Part shown: one piece after another, positions 42,918 through 54,945 of the stretch
Numbering within the stretch: the first letter of the stretch is position 1
Layout of the letters: every line of letters begins with the position of its first letter
Assembly (NCBI GenBank): GCA_021775755.1
Contig: JAJFHE010000050.1
Span: 186,001-250,000, forward strand
Direction of reading: 5' to 3'
DNA: 64,000 nucleotides
Source: Hyphomicrobiales bacterium
Lineage (GTDB): Bacteria; Pseudomonadota; Alphaproteobacteria; Rhizobiales; JAJFHB01
Position numbers and translations under genes: made by a program
The notes under the pieces: generated by a model
The model's database searches: none
Told to the model about the DNA's origin: nothing
Seen by the model: the letters and a program-made list of their open reading frames with translations, nothing else

Positions 42918-44122
42918 CAGGTGTCGGAGAAGGGAAGGCGGACGGTCGCCGTCGCATAGGCCGCGATGCCTTCGCCGCGGCCAGTAAAGCCGAGGCGTTC
43001 GCTTGTCGTTGCCTTCACGCTGACGCGGCCCACGTCAAGATCGAGAATGCGTCCTACTTCCGCGCGCATCGCCTCCGCATGCGGGCCAATTTTCGGCGCT
43101 TCGCAGACGAGCGTTACATCGACGTGGCCGATGACGCCGCCGCGCGCGGTCACCCGCTTACCCGCGCCTGCAAGAAAAATGTCCGATGGGGCGCCTTTCC
43201 ATTGCGGGTCGGAGGGGGGAAAGTGCTGGCCAATGTCGCCTTCACTCAGTGCCCCGAATATCGCATCGGTGAGGGCGTGCAGGCCGACGTCGGCATCGGA
43301 GTGTCCTTTGAGAGCCGCGTCGTGGGGAACCTTCACGCCGCACAGGATGACATGGTCTCCCGGTTCGAATGCATGAACATCGAAACCGTGCCCGACACGT
43401 ATATCGCCCAGTGCGCTGTTCGATTGATGCGTCATGCGCGTACGCGCCTCTTCAATGTCGCTGGATGTGGTGAGCTTGCGGTTTTCAGTGTCGCCATCGA
43501 CAATGACAACATCAAGCCCGTTCGCCTCGGCAACGGCCGCATCGTCGGTGAGGCTTAAGCTGCCGGCTTTTTGAGCGTCCAGATGCGCCGCAACGATATC
43601 CTCATAGCGAAACCCTTGAGGTGTTTGCGCCGCCCAGAGACCATCGCGGTCAACGGTTGCGGAAATCGTGCGGTCATCAGCCCGCTTCAGCGTGTCGGCG
43701 ACGGCAAGTCCGGGAATAGCGCCGTCATGCGATGAAAGTGCGGAAATCACCCGGTCGATCAGCGCGTCAGACACAAAAGGCCGGGCCGCATCATGGATCA
43801 ACACCTGCTCGGGCGCGTGGGCGGCGAGGGCGGAGAGGCCGCAGAGCACACTTTCCTGCCGTGTTTCTCCTCCTGGAACCGGCGGCAGCACTCCTTCAAT
43901 GCCTCCGCATACGCCTTCAAACGCGGCTGTGTCGTCGCGGTGAATGACGACCTGCACAAAATCCACGCGTGGATGACCGGCAAAGCGCGAGAGCGTGTGG
44001 GCAAGCACCGGCTGTCCGTTCAGATCTGCGTATTGTTTGGGGAGATCGCCGCCGGCGCGCGTTCCGCGCCCGGCAGCGACGATTACTGCAGCCGTTGTCA
44101 TGGTGTCCCGCCAGGGCGTCAA
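42917..44122 (-). CDS. ispDF: Bifunctional 2-C-methyl-D-erythritol 4-phosphate cytidylyltransferase / MECDP synthase
   Basis: VIVAAGRGTRAGGDLPKQYADLNGQPVLAHTL (IspD) and IRVGHGFDVHAFEPGDHVILCGVKVPHDAALKGHSDADV (IspF). Confidence 0.95.
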   Translation of the reverse strand: MTPWRDTMTTAAVIVAAGRGTRAGGDLPKQYADLNGQPVLAHTLSRFAGHPRVDFVQVVIHRDDTAAFEGVCGGIEGVLPPVPGGETRQESVLCGLSALAAHAPEQVLIHDAARPFVSDALIDRVISALSSHDGAIPGLAVADTLKRADDRTISATVDRDGLWAAQTPQGFRYEDIVAAHLDAQKAGSLSLTDDAAVAEANGLDVVIVDGDTENRKLTTSSDIEEARTRMTHQSNSALGDIRVGHGFDVHAFEPGDHVILCGVKVPHDAALKGHSDADVGLHALTDAIFGALSEGDIGQHFPPSDPQWKGAPSDIFLAGAGKRVTARGGVIGHVDVTLVCEAPKIGPHAEAMRAEVGRILDLDVGRVSVKATTSERLGFTGRGEGIAAYATATVRLPFSDT

Positions 44123-44245
44123 ATCGTTGCGGCAGAAGCATTATCAGGTCTCGCAGACGAGGGGAAGTTGCAATAGGCCTTGCGAACCGGACAGGTTTCT
44201 GGTGAATTGCCTATTCTTTAGCCTCCATCGGAACGTGCATAAAGA

Positions 44246-45256
44246 ATGAGCATCACTATAGACAATATTCACCTGGGCGGCCGCGTGTTGCTGGCGCCCA
44301 TGTCGGGTGTTACCGATGCGCCGTTTCGCCAGCTCGCCAGCCGGCTGGGGGCGGCTCTGGTGATCACGGAGATGGTGGCCAGCGCCGAGTTCGCCAAACA
44401 GCACGACGTCATGATGCTCAAAGCGAAACAGGCGGCGGGCCGCGGACCGCACGCCGTGCAGCTTGCCGGCAGAGAGGCTTTCTGGATGGCGGAGGCCGCG
44501 CGGGCGGCCGAGGCCAATGGCGCAAATATCATCGATATCAATATGGGCTGTCCGGCAAAAAAGGTGACCGGAAGCCTCTCCGGTTCGGCACTGATGCGGA
44601 ATCTCGATCATGCGTTGGAGCTGATAGAGGCGACCATCGCCGCGGTGAACGTGCCTGTAACGCTCAAGATGCGGCTCGGTTGGGACGATGAAAACCGCAA
44701 TGCGCCAGAGCTTGCGCGCCGTGCCGAGGCGGCGGGCGTAAGCATGATCACCGTCCACGGACGCACACGCTGCCAGTTTTACGATGGCATGGCGGACTGG
44801 GCCGAGGTTGCACGCGTCAAAAAAGCGGTTACGGTTCCGGTTATCGTCAATGGGGACATCACGACCCTCAAGGACCTGCAAGCGGCGTTGCTCGCCTCCG
44901 GCGCAGATGGCGCAATGATCGGACGCGGTGCCTACGGCAAGCCGTGGCTGCCGGGCCTGTTGAACGAACACCTGAATGGGAACGCAGGTTCTCCGCCGAA
45001 CGTTGCCCAACGCCTCGCGCTGGTGCTGGAACACTACAGCGGTATGCTGGAGCATTATGGCCGCGAAAGCGGGGTGAAGTGTGCGCGCAAGCATCTTGGA
45101 TGGTATCTCGATGCTCTGGTGGAGGCCGGTTGCGGACCGGTTGGTGAGGACAGCGTTTCGTGGCGCCGGCGGCTATGTACGCAAGACGATCCGGCAACGG
45201 TGGTAGCGAGTCTGTCTGAACTGCACGACATGTGCGCCGGGCGGGTTGCGGCATGA
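44246..45256 (+). CDS. dusB: tRNA-dihydrouridine synthase B (NifR3 family)
   Basis: [33 protein letters not shown]...[23 protein letters not shown]; upstream of ntrB. Confidence 0.94.
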   Translation: MSITIDNIHLGGRVLLAPMSGVTDAPFRQLASRLGAALVITEMVASAEFAKQHDVMMLKAKQAAGRGPHAVQLAGREAFWMAEAARAAEANGANIIDINMGCPAKKVTGSLSGSALMRNLDHALELIEATIAAVNVPVTLKMRLGWDDENRNAPELARRAEAAGVSMITVHGRTRCQFYDGMADWAEVARVKKAVTVPVIVNGDITTLKDLQAALLASGADGAMIGRGAYGKPWLPGLLNEHLNGNAGSPPNVAQRLALVLEHYSGMLEHYGRESGVKCARKHLGWYLDALVEAGCGPVGEDSVSWRRRLCTQDDPATVVASLSELHDMCAGRVAA

Positions 45257-46416
45257 GCATCTCCCTGACCGAGAGCCCCGATCAGACGCCAAACACGCCG
45301 ATGAGCGAGAGCGTCCTCAACACACTCGGAACACCGGTCGTGGTGGTCGGTCTTGACAATGCCATTCTCTATGCCAACGCGGCGGCGGAAGGGTTTTTCA
45401 AGAGCGGTTCGGCGGTGCTTTACAAGAGCACCCTCGATCAGTTCGTGCCGTTTACCAGTCCGCTGCTCACCCTGATCGACCAGGTGAGGGAGCATGGCTC
45501 TTCGGTCAACGAATACGCCCTCGATATGGCGACACCGCGCACGGGCACGCAATTGCCCGTCGATGTGCAGGTCGCCGCCATCGCCGAAGCACCGGGACAT
45601 GTGCTGGTCATGCTGCAGCCGCGCACCATGGCGCAGAAGATCGACAGGCAACTCACCCACCGCGGCGCGGCACGGTCGGTCTCGGGCATGGCGGCAATGC
45701 TGGCGCATGAAATCAAGAACCCACTGTCAGGCATCCGCGGCGCCGCGCAGTTGCTGGAAGGCGCCGTGACGGACGAAGACGCACCGCTCACCCGCCTGAT
45801 CTGCGAAGAAACCGACCGCATTTGCGCGCTGGTCGATCAGATGGAGGTGTTTTCCGACGAACGCCCGCTAATGCCCGAACCGGTAAATATCCATGCCGTT
45901 CTGGATCACGTGAAATCGATTGCCGTTCAAGGTTTTGCCCATGGCATTCAGTTTGTCGAAGATTACGACCCCTCGCTGCCCGCGGTTCCCGGCAATCGGG
46001 ACTTGCTCGTTCAAATGTTTCTGAACCTTGTGAAGAACGCTGCTGAATCGATCGATGCAAAAGGCGGCGACGGTGAAATTGTGCTTTCAACCGCCTTCCG
46101 CCCGGGCATCAAGCTGTCGGTGCCGGGCGTCGCCAATCGCGTGGCGCTGCCGCTTGAGTGCTGCGTGCGCGATACCGGCGCCGGTGTGCCGGAAGATCTG
46201 GCGCAACATCTCTTCGATCCGTTCGTGACAACGAAAGCGGCGGGAAAGGGACTGGGACTGGCACTCGTCGCCAAGGTTGTGCGTGACCACGGCGGCATCA
46301 TCGAGTGCGATACAAACGATCGTTGGACCACCTTTCGGGTACTCCTGCCAATGGAGGTGGGGGAACGGCCAGACGCCAGTTTGGAACCGGAACGGCGGCA
46401 GCCCGACACTGTGTGA
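45253..46416 (+). CDS. ntrB: Nitrogen regulation histidine kinase NtrB
   Basis: PAS plus [23 protein letters not shown]-box and [18 protein letters not shown]; gene order dusB-ntrB-ntrC. Confidence 0.94.
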   Translation: MSISLTESPDQTPNTPMSESVLNTLGTPVVVVGLDNAILYANAAAEGFFKSGSAVLYKSTLDQFVPFTSPLLTLIDQVREHGSSVNEYALDMATPRTGTQLPVDVQVAAIAEAPGHVLVMLQPRTMAQKIDRQLTHRGAARSVSGMAAMLAHEIKNPLSGIRGAAQLLEGAVTDEDAPLTRLICEETDRICALVDQMEVFSDERPLMPEPVNIHAVLDHVKSIAVQGFAHGIQFVEDYDPSLPAVPGNRDLLVQMFLNLVKNAAESIDAKGGDGEIVLSTAFRPGIKLSVPGVANRVALPLECCVRDTGAGVPEDLAQHLFDPFVTTKAAGKGLGLALVAKVVRDHGGIIECDTNDRWTTFRVLLPMEVGERPDASLEPERRQPDTV

Positions 46417-46427
46417 GGTCAATCGAG

Positions 46428-47906
46428 ATGACTGGTCAGAATATACTTGTGGCTGATGACGATGCGGCGATCCGCACGGTGCTCAATCAGGCGCTGACAC
46501 GGCAGGGCTATGCGGTGCGCTCGACCGGCAATGCCACCACACTGTGGCGGTGGATAACCGATGGCGAAGGCGATCTGGTGATTACTGACGTAATTATGCC
46601 GGACGAGAACGCTTTCGATCTTCTGCCGCGCATTAAAAAGCTTCGACCTGAGTTGCCGGTCATTGTCATGAGTGCGCAGAACACGATCATGACGGCGATC
46701 ACGGCGACGGAACGCGGTGCTTACGAGTACATTCCAAAACCCTTCGACCTCAACGAGCTGAATGCGGTCGTTGCCCGGGCGCTCGATCACATGAACCGCA
46801 AAACGCGCAGCGCCGACGTGGACGGTGATGGCGAGCGTCTGCCGTTGATCGGCCGCTCACCGGCGATGCAGGAGGTCTACCGGGTCATGGCCCGCCTGAT
46901 GCAGACGGAGCTCACCGTCATGATCAGTGGCGAATCGGGGACCGGCAAGGAACTGGCCGCACGCGCGTTGCACGACTATGGCAAGCGCCGTAACGGTCCG
47001 TTCGTGGCCCTGAACATGGCGGCAATCCCGCGCGAGCTGATTGAGGCCGAACTGTTCGGATATGAAAAGGGCGCTTTCACGGGTGCTCAAATGCGGCGCG
47101 CTGGAAAATTCGAGCAGGCGGAAGGGGGCACGCTGTTTCTAGATGAGATCGGCGATATGCCCATGGAAGCGCAGACGCGCCTTCTGCGCGTGCTTCAGGA
47201 GGGTGAGTTTTCACGGGTTGGCGGCACATCGACCGTCAAGGCCAATGTCCGCATTGTTGCTGCAACCCATCGCGACTTACGCCGCCACATCTCGCAGGGC
47301 CTGTTTCGCGAAGACCTCTTCTACCGGTTGAATGTCGTGCCGGTGCGCCTGCCGCCCCTGCGCGAGCGAATCGAGGACGTCGGCGATCTTGTGCGTCACT
47401 TTCTGGGCGACGCGGTCGAGCAGGGCCTGCCCGAAAAACAGTTCGAACCGGAGGCAGTAGAACGGCTCAAGCTGCATCGCTGGCCCGGAAATGTCCGCGA
47501 GCTTGAAAACACGGTGCGCCGGCTCGTGGCGCTGCACGGCGACGACGTCATAGACGTGGCGATGGTGGAAACGGAATTTGCGGATGTTTCCGGCCAGGAT
47601 GACGGCGTGCGGTCCGGTTACGATCTGAGTGAATACGCGGAGACCTATCTGGCCGATTATTTTGCACTGCACGGCGGTGAGTTGCCGCCGCCCGGGCTCT
47701 ACAACCGAGTTCTCGCACAGATTGAAGTTCCGCTCATAAATGCCGCTCTGGTGGCAACTTCCGGTAATCAGATCAAGGCGGCGGAGTTGCTTGGAATAAA
47801 CCGCAATACGCTTCGGAAGAAAATACGATATCACGATATTTCCGTTGTCCGGGGCATGCCGATGCCATCCGATCTTGACCCGGCCGGGCAGTTGTCCGGG
47901 GAGTAA
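46428..47906 (+). CDS. ntrC: Nitrogen regulation response regulator NtrC
   Basis: Receiver [27 protein letters not shown]+ [17 protein letters not shown] and [13 protein letters not shown], Fis-type HTH. Confidence 0.95.
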   Translation: MTGQNILVADDDAAIRTVLNQALTRQGYAVRSTGNATTLWRWITDGEGDLVITDVIMPDENAFDLLPRIKKLRPELPVIVMSAQNTIMTAITATERGAYEYIPKPFDLNELNAVVARALDHMNRKTRSADVDGDGERLPLIGRSPAMQEVYRVMARLMQTELTVMISGESGTGKELAARALHDYGKRRNGPFVALNMAAIPRELIEAELFGYEKGAFTGAQMRRAGKFEQAEGGTLFLDEIGDMPMEAQTRLLRVLQEGEFSRVGGTSTVKANVRIVAATHRDLRRHISQGLFREDLFYRLNVVPVRLPPLRERIEDVGDLVRHFLGDAVEQGLPEKQFEPEAVERLKLHRWPGNVRELENTVRRLVALHGDDVIDVAMVETEFADVSGQDDGVRSGYDLSEYAETYLADYFALHGGELPPPGLYNRVLAQIEVPLINAALVATSGNQIKAAELLGINRNTLRKKIRYHDISVVRGMPMPSDLDPAGQLSGE

Positions 47907-48136
47907 GAAACCCAAAATTCACCCTTTCGGCAAAATGTCGCATAATTGCCACATAGTTGTTGCTTTGCTGCAGGTGTGCTTGCAATATGACGCCCGACTG
48001 TTCGGACGTTAGCGGCGTCCGCTATCCCCGAATGATCTCATTCCGAATGCCGGAGCGGATTGTAAGACAGAAGCCATGTCCCCGTATGGCGATGGCTTTA
48101 TTACTGCATTCGCGCGTTAGCTGGTGGCTTTTGTAT

Positions 48137-50407
48137 ATGACCGCAACTGTTGATGGCACGGACGTGGTTCCAGCGGGGGCCGAGGCAGAAGAAACACCGG
48201 TGCACCACCGCAGGATTCCGGCGTTTTTGGGACTCTCGATAGTAATTCTGTCGATTTTGTGCGGCCTCGTCACCTTCACCATCCTCACCGGCCTGACGCC
48301 GCTCGATCCTGGCCGCAACACAATTGTCGGACTGCTGTTCGTAAATCTGCTGCTGGTCGCCGCGATGGTGAGCATGATCGCCTGGCAGGTGATGATGTTG
48401 TGGCGGGCGCATCGCAGCAAGTTTGCCGGCGCCCGGCTTCACGTGCGGATTGTGTCACTTTTTTGCATCGTTGCGGCGTTGCCGGCGATTGTCGTGGCCA
48501 TTTTCGCAAGCGTTACTCTCGACCGCGGCCTGGATGCGTGGTTTTCCACACGCACCAGAGCAATTGTCGATACCGCCGTCGTCGTGGCAGAAGCCTATGT
48601 CCGCGAGCATGGCAACGTCATCCGCGGCGACATTACGGCAATGGCCAACGACCTGCGGCAGGCGGTGCCGGCCTATTCCTCCGACAGGCCTGTATTCGAC
48701 CGCTTTTTTCTCACCCAGACGGCGTTACGCGGGCTCAACGCGGCGTATCTGATTTCGGCGGCGGGAGCGATTGACACGCAGGCGGTCCTGAGCGCCACGA
48801 TTGTCTATTCGCGGCCCAGCGAGTGGGCTATTGAACGCGCCAATGCCAACGAGGTCGTGGTCCTCAATCCAGGTGACACGAATATCGTCCGCGCGCTCAT
48901 CAAAATGCCGGATGTGGAGGACCGCTACATTGTCGTTTACCGGTTTGTCGACGAGCTTGTCGTCGATCAGCTTCGCAAGGCACAGGAAGGCAAGGCAGAA
49001 TACGATACGTTGGAAACACAGCGCTTCGGTGTGCAGTTCACCTTTGCGCTGATGTATGTGGGCGTGTCTCTCATCTTCCTGCTGGCGGCAATCTGGTTCG
49101 GGTTCTGGGTGGCGGACAGGATTGTTCAGCCGATTGTGCGGTTGATGGGGGCCGCGCGTTCCGTGTCGAAGGGTGTGCTCGATGTGAAGGTGCCGATTCG
49201 CCGCGACGAGGGCGATCTGGCAACGCTTGGGCGCACCTTCAACAATATGACCGGACAACTGCGTTCCCAAAGAGATGAACTCATCGATGCAAATCACATG
49301 CTCGATCAGCGCCGCCGTTTCACCGAAGCGGTTTTGTCCGGTGTAACAGCCGGCGTCATCGGGCTTGATACCGACAACAAGATCACGCTCGTCAACCGCT
49401 CGGTGCGGAAACTTCTCGGCATCAAGGAAAAGGAACTGTTCGGCAAACAGCTCGGCGACGTAGTGCCGGAAATGACACCGATCCTGGCGCGTGCGCAGCA
49501 GAAGGTTTCAGGATCGGCGGAAGGCCAGATATCGCGTCGAAACGGCGGGCAGGAGCGTACCTTTCTGGTCCGCGTTACGACCGAGCAGTCGAGCGAGGAC
49601 GAGCATGGCTACGTGGTGACGTTCGACGACATGACGGAACTTGTCACCGCGCAGCGCAATTCCGCCTGGGCAGACATTGCGCGCCGCATCGCGCATGAAA
49701 TCAAAAACCCGCTGACACCGATTCAGCTCTCCGCTGAACGCCTCAAGCGCAAGTATCAAAATGAAATTCAGTCCGACCCCGGCGTGTTCGAGCAGTGCAC
49801 GGACACGATCATCCGGCAGGTGGGCGACATCGGCCGTATGGTCGACGAGTTTTCCGATTTCGCCCGCATGCCAAAGGCGGTGATGGAACCGCACAATCTC
49901 AACGAGGTGGTGAAGGAAGCTACCGTGCTGCAGCGCGTGAGCAGCGCGGAGATCGGATTTGACCTGTCGGTTCCCGATGAGCCGGTTGAAATGGAATTCG
50001 ACCGGCGGCTGATTACGCAGGCGATTACGAATCTTGTGAAAAATGCAACCGAATCGATCGAAGCGCGCGTTGCCGAACAACCCGAACCGAAGGGCGAAAT
50101 TGCCGTGAAGCTCTATTGCAAGGGTGACACGGTTCGCATCGATGTGGCGGACAACGGTATCGGCCTGCCGGGCGAGAACCGGAACCGCCTTGTTGAACCC
50201 TATATGACGACGCGGGAGAAGGGCACGGGTCTTGGTCTTGCCATTGTCAAGAAGATCATGGAGGAGCACCGGGGGCGATTAACACTGCTCGATGCTCCCA
50301 CGGACGAAAACAACGGAATTCAGGGTGCGCTGGTGCGGCTGGAGCTGACACTGCCGGGCTCGGGAACAACCAAAGACAGAAAAGACAAAAGGGCCATCGA
50401 CGCGTGA
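48137..50407 (+). CDS. ntrY: Transmembrane sensor kinase NtrY (start uncertain; ORF open from 47957)
   Basis: Multi-TM N-terminus, [34 protein letters not shown]-box; followed by ntrX. Confidence 0.94.
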   Translation: MTATVDGTDVVPAGAEAEETPVHHRRIPAFLGLSIVILSILCGLVTFTILTGLTPLDPGRNTIVGLLFVNLLLVAAMVSMIAWQVMMLWRAHRSKFAGARLHVRIVSLFCIVAALPAIVVAIFASVTLDRGLDAWFSTRTRAIVDTAVVVAEAYVREHGNVIRGDITAMANDLRQAVPAYSSDRPVFDRFFLTQTALRGLNAAYLISAAGAIDTQAVLSATIVYSRPSEWAIERANANEVVVLNPGDTNIVRALIKMPDVEDRYIVVYRFVDELVVDQLRKAQEGKAEYDTLETQRFGVQFTFALMYVGVSLIFLLAAIWFGFWVADRIVQPIVRLMGAARSVSKGVLDVKVPIRRDEGDLATLGRTFNNMTGQLRSQRDELIDANHMLDQRRRFTEAVLSGVTAGVIGLDTDNKITLVNRSVRKLLGIKEKELFGKQLGDVVPEMTPILARAQQKVSGSAEGQISRRNGGQERTFLVRVTTEQSSEDEHGYVVTFDDMTELVTAQRNSAWADIARRIAHEIKNPLTPIQLSAERLKRKYQNEIQSDPGVFEQCTDTIIRQVGDIGRMVDEFSDFARMPKAVMEPHNLNEVVKEATVLQRVSSAEIGFDLSVPDEPVEMEFDRRLITQAITNLVKNATESIEARVAEQPEPKGEIAVKLYCKGDTVRIDVADNGIGLPGENRNRLVEPYMTTREKGTGLGLAIVKKIMEEHRGRLTLLDAPTDENNGIQGALVRLELTLPGSGTTKDRKDKRAIDA

Positions 50408-50447
50408 CCGCGTCGCAGAGCCTGCGTGAGGTGAGGAATTTAGTGTT

Positions 50448-51851
50448 ATGGCGTCCGATATACTGATCGTTGATGACGAGACCGACATTCGCGAACTGAT
50501 CGCCGGTATTCTCGAAGATGAGGGTTACGAGACGCGCCTTGCGCATGACAGCGACAGCGCGCTCAATGCCATTGAGGAGCGCCGGCCGTCCTTGATGGTG
50601 CTCGATATCTGGCTGATGGGCAGCCGGCTGGACGGCCTTGAACTCCTCGAAATCGTCAAAGAGAAGCACCCCGATCTCCCGGTCGTGATCATATCGGGGC
50701 ATGGCAATATCGAAACGGCCGTTTCCGCCATCAAACTCGGCGCATACGATTACATCGAAAAGCCGTTCAAGACCGACCGTCTGATTTTGGTAGTGACACG
50801 GGCGCTTGAAGCGAGCCGACTACGCCGTGAAAATCAGGAACTGCGCGGCCGTGCCGGCACGGAGACCGATCTGGTTGGCAAATCCAGCGAGATACGCCAA
50901 CTGCGCCAGATGATCGAGAAGATCTCCGCAACCAACAGCCGCGTGCTGATTTACGGCCCCTTGGGCTCCGGCAAGGAAATGGTGGCGCGCGCGCTGCACA
51001 CGCAATCGAAACGTGCCAGTGGTCCGTTCATCATACTCAATGCCGCAACCATGGCGCCGGAACGCATGGAATCGGAGCTTTTCGGTACCGAAGGCGAGGA
51101 GGGCGGTGCGTTGCGCGTCGGGGCGCTCGAGGAGGCGCATGGCGGAACTCTGTTCATCGACGAGGTATCAGACATGCCTCTGGAAACCCAGGGCAAGATC
51201 CTGCGTGTTCTCGTCGATCAGACGTTTCTTCGTGTTGGCGGCAATACGCGCGTCAAGGTCGATGTGCGGGTTGTGTCATCAACGAGCCGGAACCTTGAGC
51301 GCGAGATCGAGGACGGCAGGTTCCGCGACGACCTCTACCACCGCCTCGGCGTGGTGCCGATCCAGGTGCCGACACTGGCGGAACGGCGCGAAGACATACC
51401 CGAACTTATCGAGCACTTCATGCAGCAGTTCACGACGCTTTCCGGCCTTGCACCGCGCAAGGTCGGTGCGGACGCCGTTGCCGCACTGCAGGCGCATGAC
51501 TGGCCCGGCAACGTGCGGCAACTGCGCAACAATGTGGAACGGCTGTTGATCCTGGCGAGCGGCGATTCCGATACCGAAATCACCGCGGCCATGCTGCCAT
51601 CCGAAGTCGGGGACTCGACCCCCGATGTTGTCAACGGCTCCGGCGGGCAACAGCTCATGGCGCTTTCCCTGCGAGATGCGCGCGAAGTTTTCGAGCGCGA
51701 GTACCTGGTTGCGCAACTCAACCGGTTTGGCGGCAACATCTCCAGAACGGCCGAGTTCGTCGGCATGGAACGCTCGGCCCTGCACCGCAAGTTGAAACTG
51801 CTTGGCGTCGGCGCGGGGGGCAAAGGCGAGGCTGAGGCCACCGGCGCCTGA
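50448..51851 (+). CDS. ntrX: Response regulator NtrX
   Basis: Receiver DILIVDDETDIRELIAGILEDEGYET with sigma54-type AAA+ and Fis HTH. Confidence 0.94.
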   Translation: MASDILIVDDETDIRELIAGILEDEGYETRLAHDSDSALNAIEERRPSLMVLDIWLMGSRLDGLELLEIVKEKHPDLPVVIISGHGNIETAVSAIKLGAYDYIEKPFKTDRLILVVTRALEASRLRRENQELRGRAGTETDLVGKSSEIRQLRQMIEKISATNSRVLIYGPLGSGKEMVARALHTQSKRASGPFIILNAATMAPERMESELFGTEGEEGGALRVGALEEAHGGTLFIDEVSDMPLETQGKILRVLVDQTFLRVGGNTRVKVDVRVVSSTSRNLEREIEDGRFRDDLYHRLGVVPIQVPTLAERREDIPELIEHFMQQFTTLSGLAPRKVGADAVAALQAHDWPGNVRQLRNNVERLLILASGDSDTEITAAMLPSEVGDSTPDVVNGSGGQQLMALSLRDAREVFEREYLVAQLNRFGGNISRTAEFVGMERSALHRKLKLLGVGAGGKGEAEATGA

Positions 51852-51938
51852 CATCGCGGACACTCTGAAAATATCCTGCTAATATGGAAGCCGGGGCGCC
51901 GCCGAGGGGTGCTTCGTGCTCAGTCTGGGGAACCCGTC

Positions 51939-53315
51939 ATGAAGGTGATCATTTGCGGCGCGGGACAGGTCGGTTTCGGCATTGCGGAACGGCTGGCCGC
52001 AGAGCAGAACGACGTCACGGTGATCGATTCATCGCCGGTGCTCGTGCAGACGATCACCGAATCGCTGGATGTAAAAGGCATCGTCGGTCACGGGTCGCAC
52101 CCAGACATCATTCAGCGCGCCGGTGGCGAAGATGCAGACATGATCATCGCGGTGACGTTCACCGACGAGGTCAATATGATGGCGTGCCAGGTCGCACACT
52201 CGCTCTTTAACATACCCACCAAGATCGCGCGTGTGAGGGCGCAGAGTTACCTGCAAACCATGTGGTCCAACCTGTTCTCACGCGACAACCTGCCGATCGA
52301 CGTGATCATCTCGCCGGAGATGGCGGTCAGTGAAATGGTGCTCCGGCGGCTGTCGCTGCCCGGCGCCTTCGAAACCATCAATTTCATCGATGACAAGGTC
52401 ATCGTTATGGGCATCACCTGCGAGGAAGACTGTCCGGTGGTCAACACACCACTGGAGCAGCTCACCGAACTGTTTCCCGATCTTGATGCGGTGGTGGTCG
52501 GGATTTCGCGGGACGGGCGGCTGTTCGTGCCGCACAGCGCCGACCAGATGCTTGTGGGTGACGATGTCTTTCTCGTGGCGGAGCGCTCGCAGGCTGAGCG
52601 AACATTGGGCATTTTCGGCCATGAGGAGAAACAGGCGCGGCGCATCATTATCGCCGGGGGCGGTAACGTCGGTTACTATGTGGCCAGTAAACTCGAGGCG
52701 CATCAATCGCGCACTCAGGTCAAACTGATCGAATTCAACCGCGACCGCGCTGTCTATATCGCCGACCGGCTTCGAAAAGCCGTCGTGCTTAACGGCAACG
52801 CACTTGAAGCAGAACTTCTGCGCGAGGCGGGAGCCGATGAAACCGAAGCTTTCGTCGCACTCACCAATGACGACAAGGTCAATATTCTTTCCGCTCTCAT
52901 GGCAAAACAGGAGGGCGCGGGCGCCGTCCTCAGCCTTGTCAACAATTCCGATTACAACCCGATGCTCAGGTCGCTTGGTATCGATGCCTATATCAGTCCG
53001 CGCGCCACCACGATCTCCGCCATCCTCCAGCATGTGCGGCGGGGGCGGATCCGCGGCGTGCATTCCATTCAGAACGGGCAGGCCGAAGTTCTGGAGGCCG
53101 AGGCTCTTGAGACCGCAACTCTTGTCGGCAAGACGCTGCGCGAGGCGGACCTGCCCGATGGCATGCGCATAGGTGCCATCGTCCGCGACGGCACTGTCGT
53201 AATTCCCGACGGCGACGTAGAGTTTAAACCGCATGACCGGATCGTCATCTTTGCGCTGGCAGAACAGGTGCGGGAGGTGGAGCACATGTTCCGGGTCAGC
53301 CTGGAATATTTCTGA
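51939..53315 (+). CDS. trkA: Trk potassium uptake system TrkA
   Basis: MKVIICGAGQVGFGIAERLAAEQNDVTVIDSS; duplicated RCK/TrkA_C modules. Confidence 0.95.
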   Translation: MKVIICGAGQVGFGIAERLAAEQNDVTVIDSSPVLVQTITESLDVKGIVGHGSHPDIIQRAGGEDADMIIAVTFTDEVNMMACQVAHSLFNIPTKIARVRAQSYLQTMWSNLFSRDNLPIDVIISPEMAVSEMVLRRLSLPGAFETINFIDDKVIVMGITCEEDCPVVNTPLEQLTELFPDLDAVVVGISRDGRLFVPHSADQMLVGDDVFLVAERSQAERTLGIFGHEEKQARRIIIAGGGNVGYYVASKLEAHQSRTQVKLIEFNRDRAVYIADRLRKAVVLNGNALEAELLREAGADETEAFVALTNDDKVNILSALMAKQEGAGAVLSLVNNSDYNPMLRSLGIDAYISPRATTISAILQHVRRGRIRGVHSIQNGQAEVLEAEALETATLVGKTLREADLPDGMRIGAIVRDGTVVIPDGDVEFKPHDRIVIFALAEQVREVEHMFRVSLEYF

Positions 53316-53318
53316 GCC

Positions 53319-54770
53319 GTGCTAAACGCAACCGTCCTATTTCTCCTGGGTTGTGCGCTGTTGTGCCTTACCGCGTTGATGGGTGTAACCGCGCTGGGTG
53401 CGATGGTTATGGGGGAATGGTCGCAGGCCGGCCACCTGCTCGTCGACATCTGCGTGACCACGTTCCTCGGCGGTGCCTTGATGATCAGCACCTATGGGCG
53501 CCTGGAACGGCTCGACCGGAAGCACACGATCTGGCTTCTGGTCCTTTTATGGATGGTGGTGCCCGTCGCCGCGGCGCAACCTTTCTTGTCCGACCCGCAG
53601 ATGCGGGGCTTTACCGCGGCTGTGTTCGAAGCAGTTTCCGGTCTCACTACCACCGGTGCATCCGTGGTCGGCGACCTTGAGCGCATGCCGGACACACTGG
53701 TGGTGTGGCGCGCAATTCTGCAATGGTTCGGCGGCGCGATCTCGATTGTCACCGCAGTCCTCGTTCTCGCACCGTTCGGTGTACTCAGCGCACCGATCAA
53801 CATCACGATCCCGGGCTATGAAAAGGAAAACCTTGCCAAAAGCATCGTCGCCACGAGCAGCCATATACTGCCGGCTTACGTTCTTCTGACACTCGCATGC
53901 GGTCTATTGTTATGGCTTGCCGGGCTTACCGTGTTCGACGCCATTTGTCTGGCATTTGCGACCGTGTCGACGGGCGGCTTCGTTCCGGTCAACGACGGCA
54001 TCCACGCTTACGGATCCGTGACCGTGGAGATTATTCTTATTGTTTTCATGATTGCCGGTGCCACCAGCTTTCTCTCACACCGGGCGGTTCTGCTGCGCGT
54101 GCCGGGAGGTCATGTCGACAACCGGGAGAGCTGGTATCTGGCGATCCTCATCGCGGTGTGCGCGGTTGTGCTTATCGCCGTTGCGGGGGTGTCGGGGGAC
54201 GCCGCCGATATACGCAGAGGCATATTCCGCGCCGTGTCGTTGATCACAACAACCGGGTTCGACAACGCGGCCCCTGGTGCAGCGGTCATCCCGTTCGTGC
54301 TTGTGTGCGCAGCCTGCGCCATCGGCGGGGCGTCATTTTCGACAGCCGGCGGCCTCAAGATCTTCCGCATGGTGTCGATGCTCAATCAGGGACACCGCGA
54401 ACTCAAGCGCCTTATACATCCGCGCAGCGTGACCCGTGCTCAATCCGCCGGCAAACCGATCGACATCCAGTTGATGAAAACGGTGTGGTCGCTGTTCTTC
54501 GTCTTCATCTTCACGATCGCCGTGGTGGCGGTGACGTTAGGCGTGGAGGGAGTGACATTCGATGCCGCGGTCATGGCAGCAGTGGCGGCGGTGTCGAACA
54601 CGGGGCCGGCCGTAACCATGGCAAGTTACGATCTGGGAGCGTCGTTCGATTTCAGTTATCTGGCGCTCTCCGATCCGGCCAAATGGGCGCTCATTTGCGC
54701 AATGATTCTCGGGCGGGTGGAGTTTGTCGTGGCGCTTAGTCTGGCGTACATGCTGTTCATCCGGCGATAG
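53319..54770 (+). CDS. trkH: Trk potassium transporter membrane subunit TrkH
   Basis: VFEAVSGLTTTGASVVGDLE, FATVSTGGFVPVND and GGASFSTAGGLKIFR selectivity-filter-like motifs. Confidence 0.93.
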   Translation: MLNATVLFLLGCALLCLTALMGVTALGAMVMGEWSQAGHLLVDICVTTFLGGALMISTYGRLERLDRKHTIWLLVLLWMVVPVAAAQPFLSDPQMRGFTAAVFEAVSGLTTTGASVVGDLERMPDTLVVWRAILQWFGGAISIVTAVLVLAPFGVLSAPINITIPGYEKENLAKSIVATSSHILPAYVLLTLACGLLLWLAGLTVFDAICLAFATVSTGGFVPVNDGIHAYGSVTVEIILIVFMIAGATSFLSHRAVLLRVPGGHVDNRESWYLAILIAVCAVVLIAVAGVSGDAADIRRGIFRAVSLITTTGFDNAAPGAAVIPFVLVCAACAIGGASFSTAGGLKIFRMVSMLNQGHRELKRLIHPRSVTRAQSAGKPIDIQLMKTVWSLFFVFIFTIAVVAVTLGVEGVTFDAAVMAAVAAVSNTGPAVTMASYDLGASFDFSYLALSDPAKWALICAMILGRVEFVVALSLAYMLFIRR

Positions 54771-54945
54771 TAATGCAGCAAAAATACACGCAGTTCGAAT
54801 TGTAATCGCCATGTGCACTCTAGATATGATAGCGTGAACACTATGGTAATACGCATGTTTCGATAAGATGAGCATGCTGGACACAAAATGCGGCGGCCTG
54901 TTGTGTGTGCGGTGGTACGCCGTTTGATTATTCACGGGGACCACA

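Noticed and set aside
42905-43558. 217-aa plus-strand ORF
   Set aside because: Antisense to ispDF.
52278-53285. 335-aa minus-strand ORF
   Set aside because: Antisense to trkA.
53763-53777. GTTCTCGCACCGTTC, a GTTC-N7-GTTC LexA-box match
   Set aside because: Lies inside the trkH coding sequence with no gene start nearby; likely chance.
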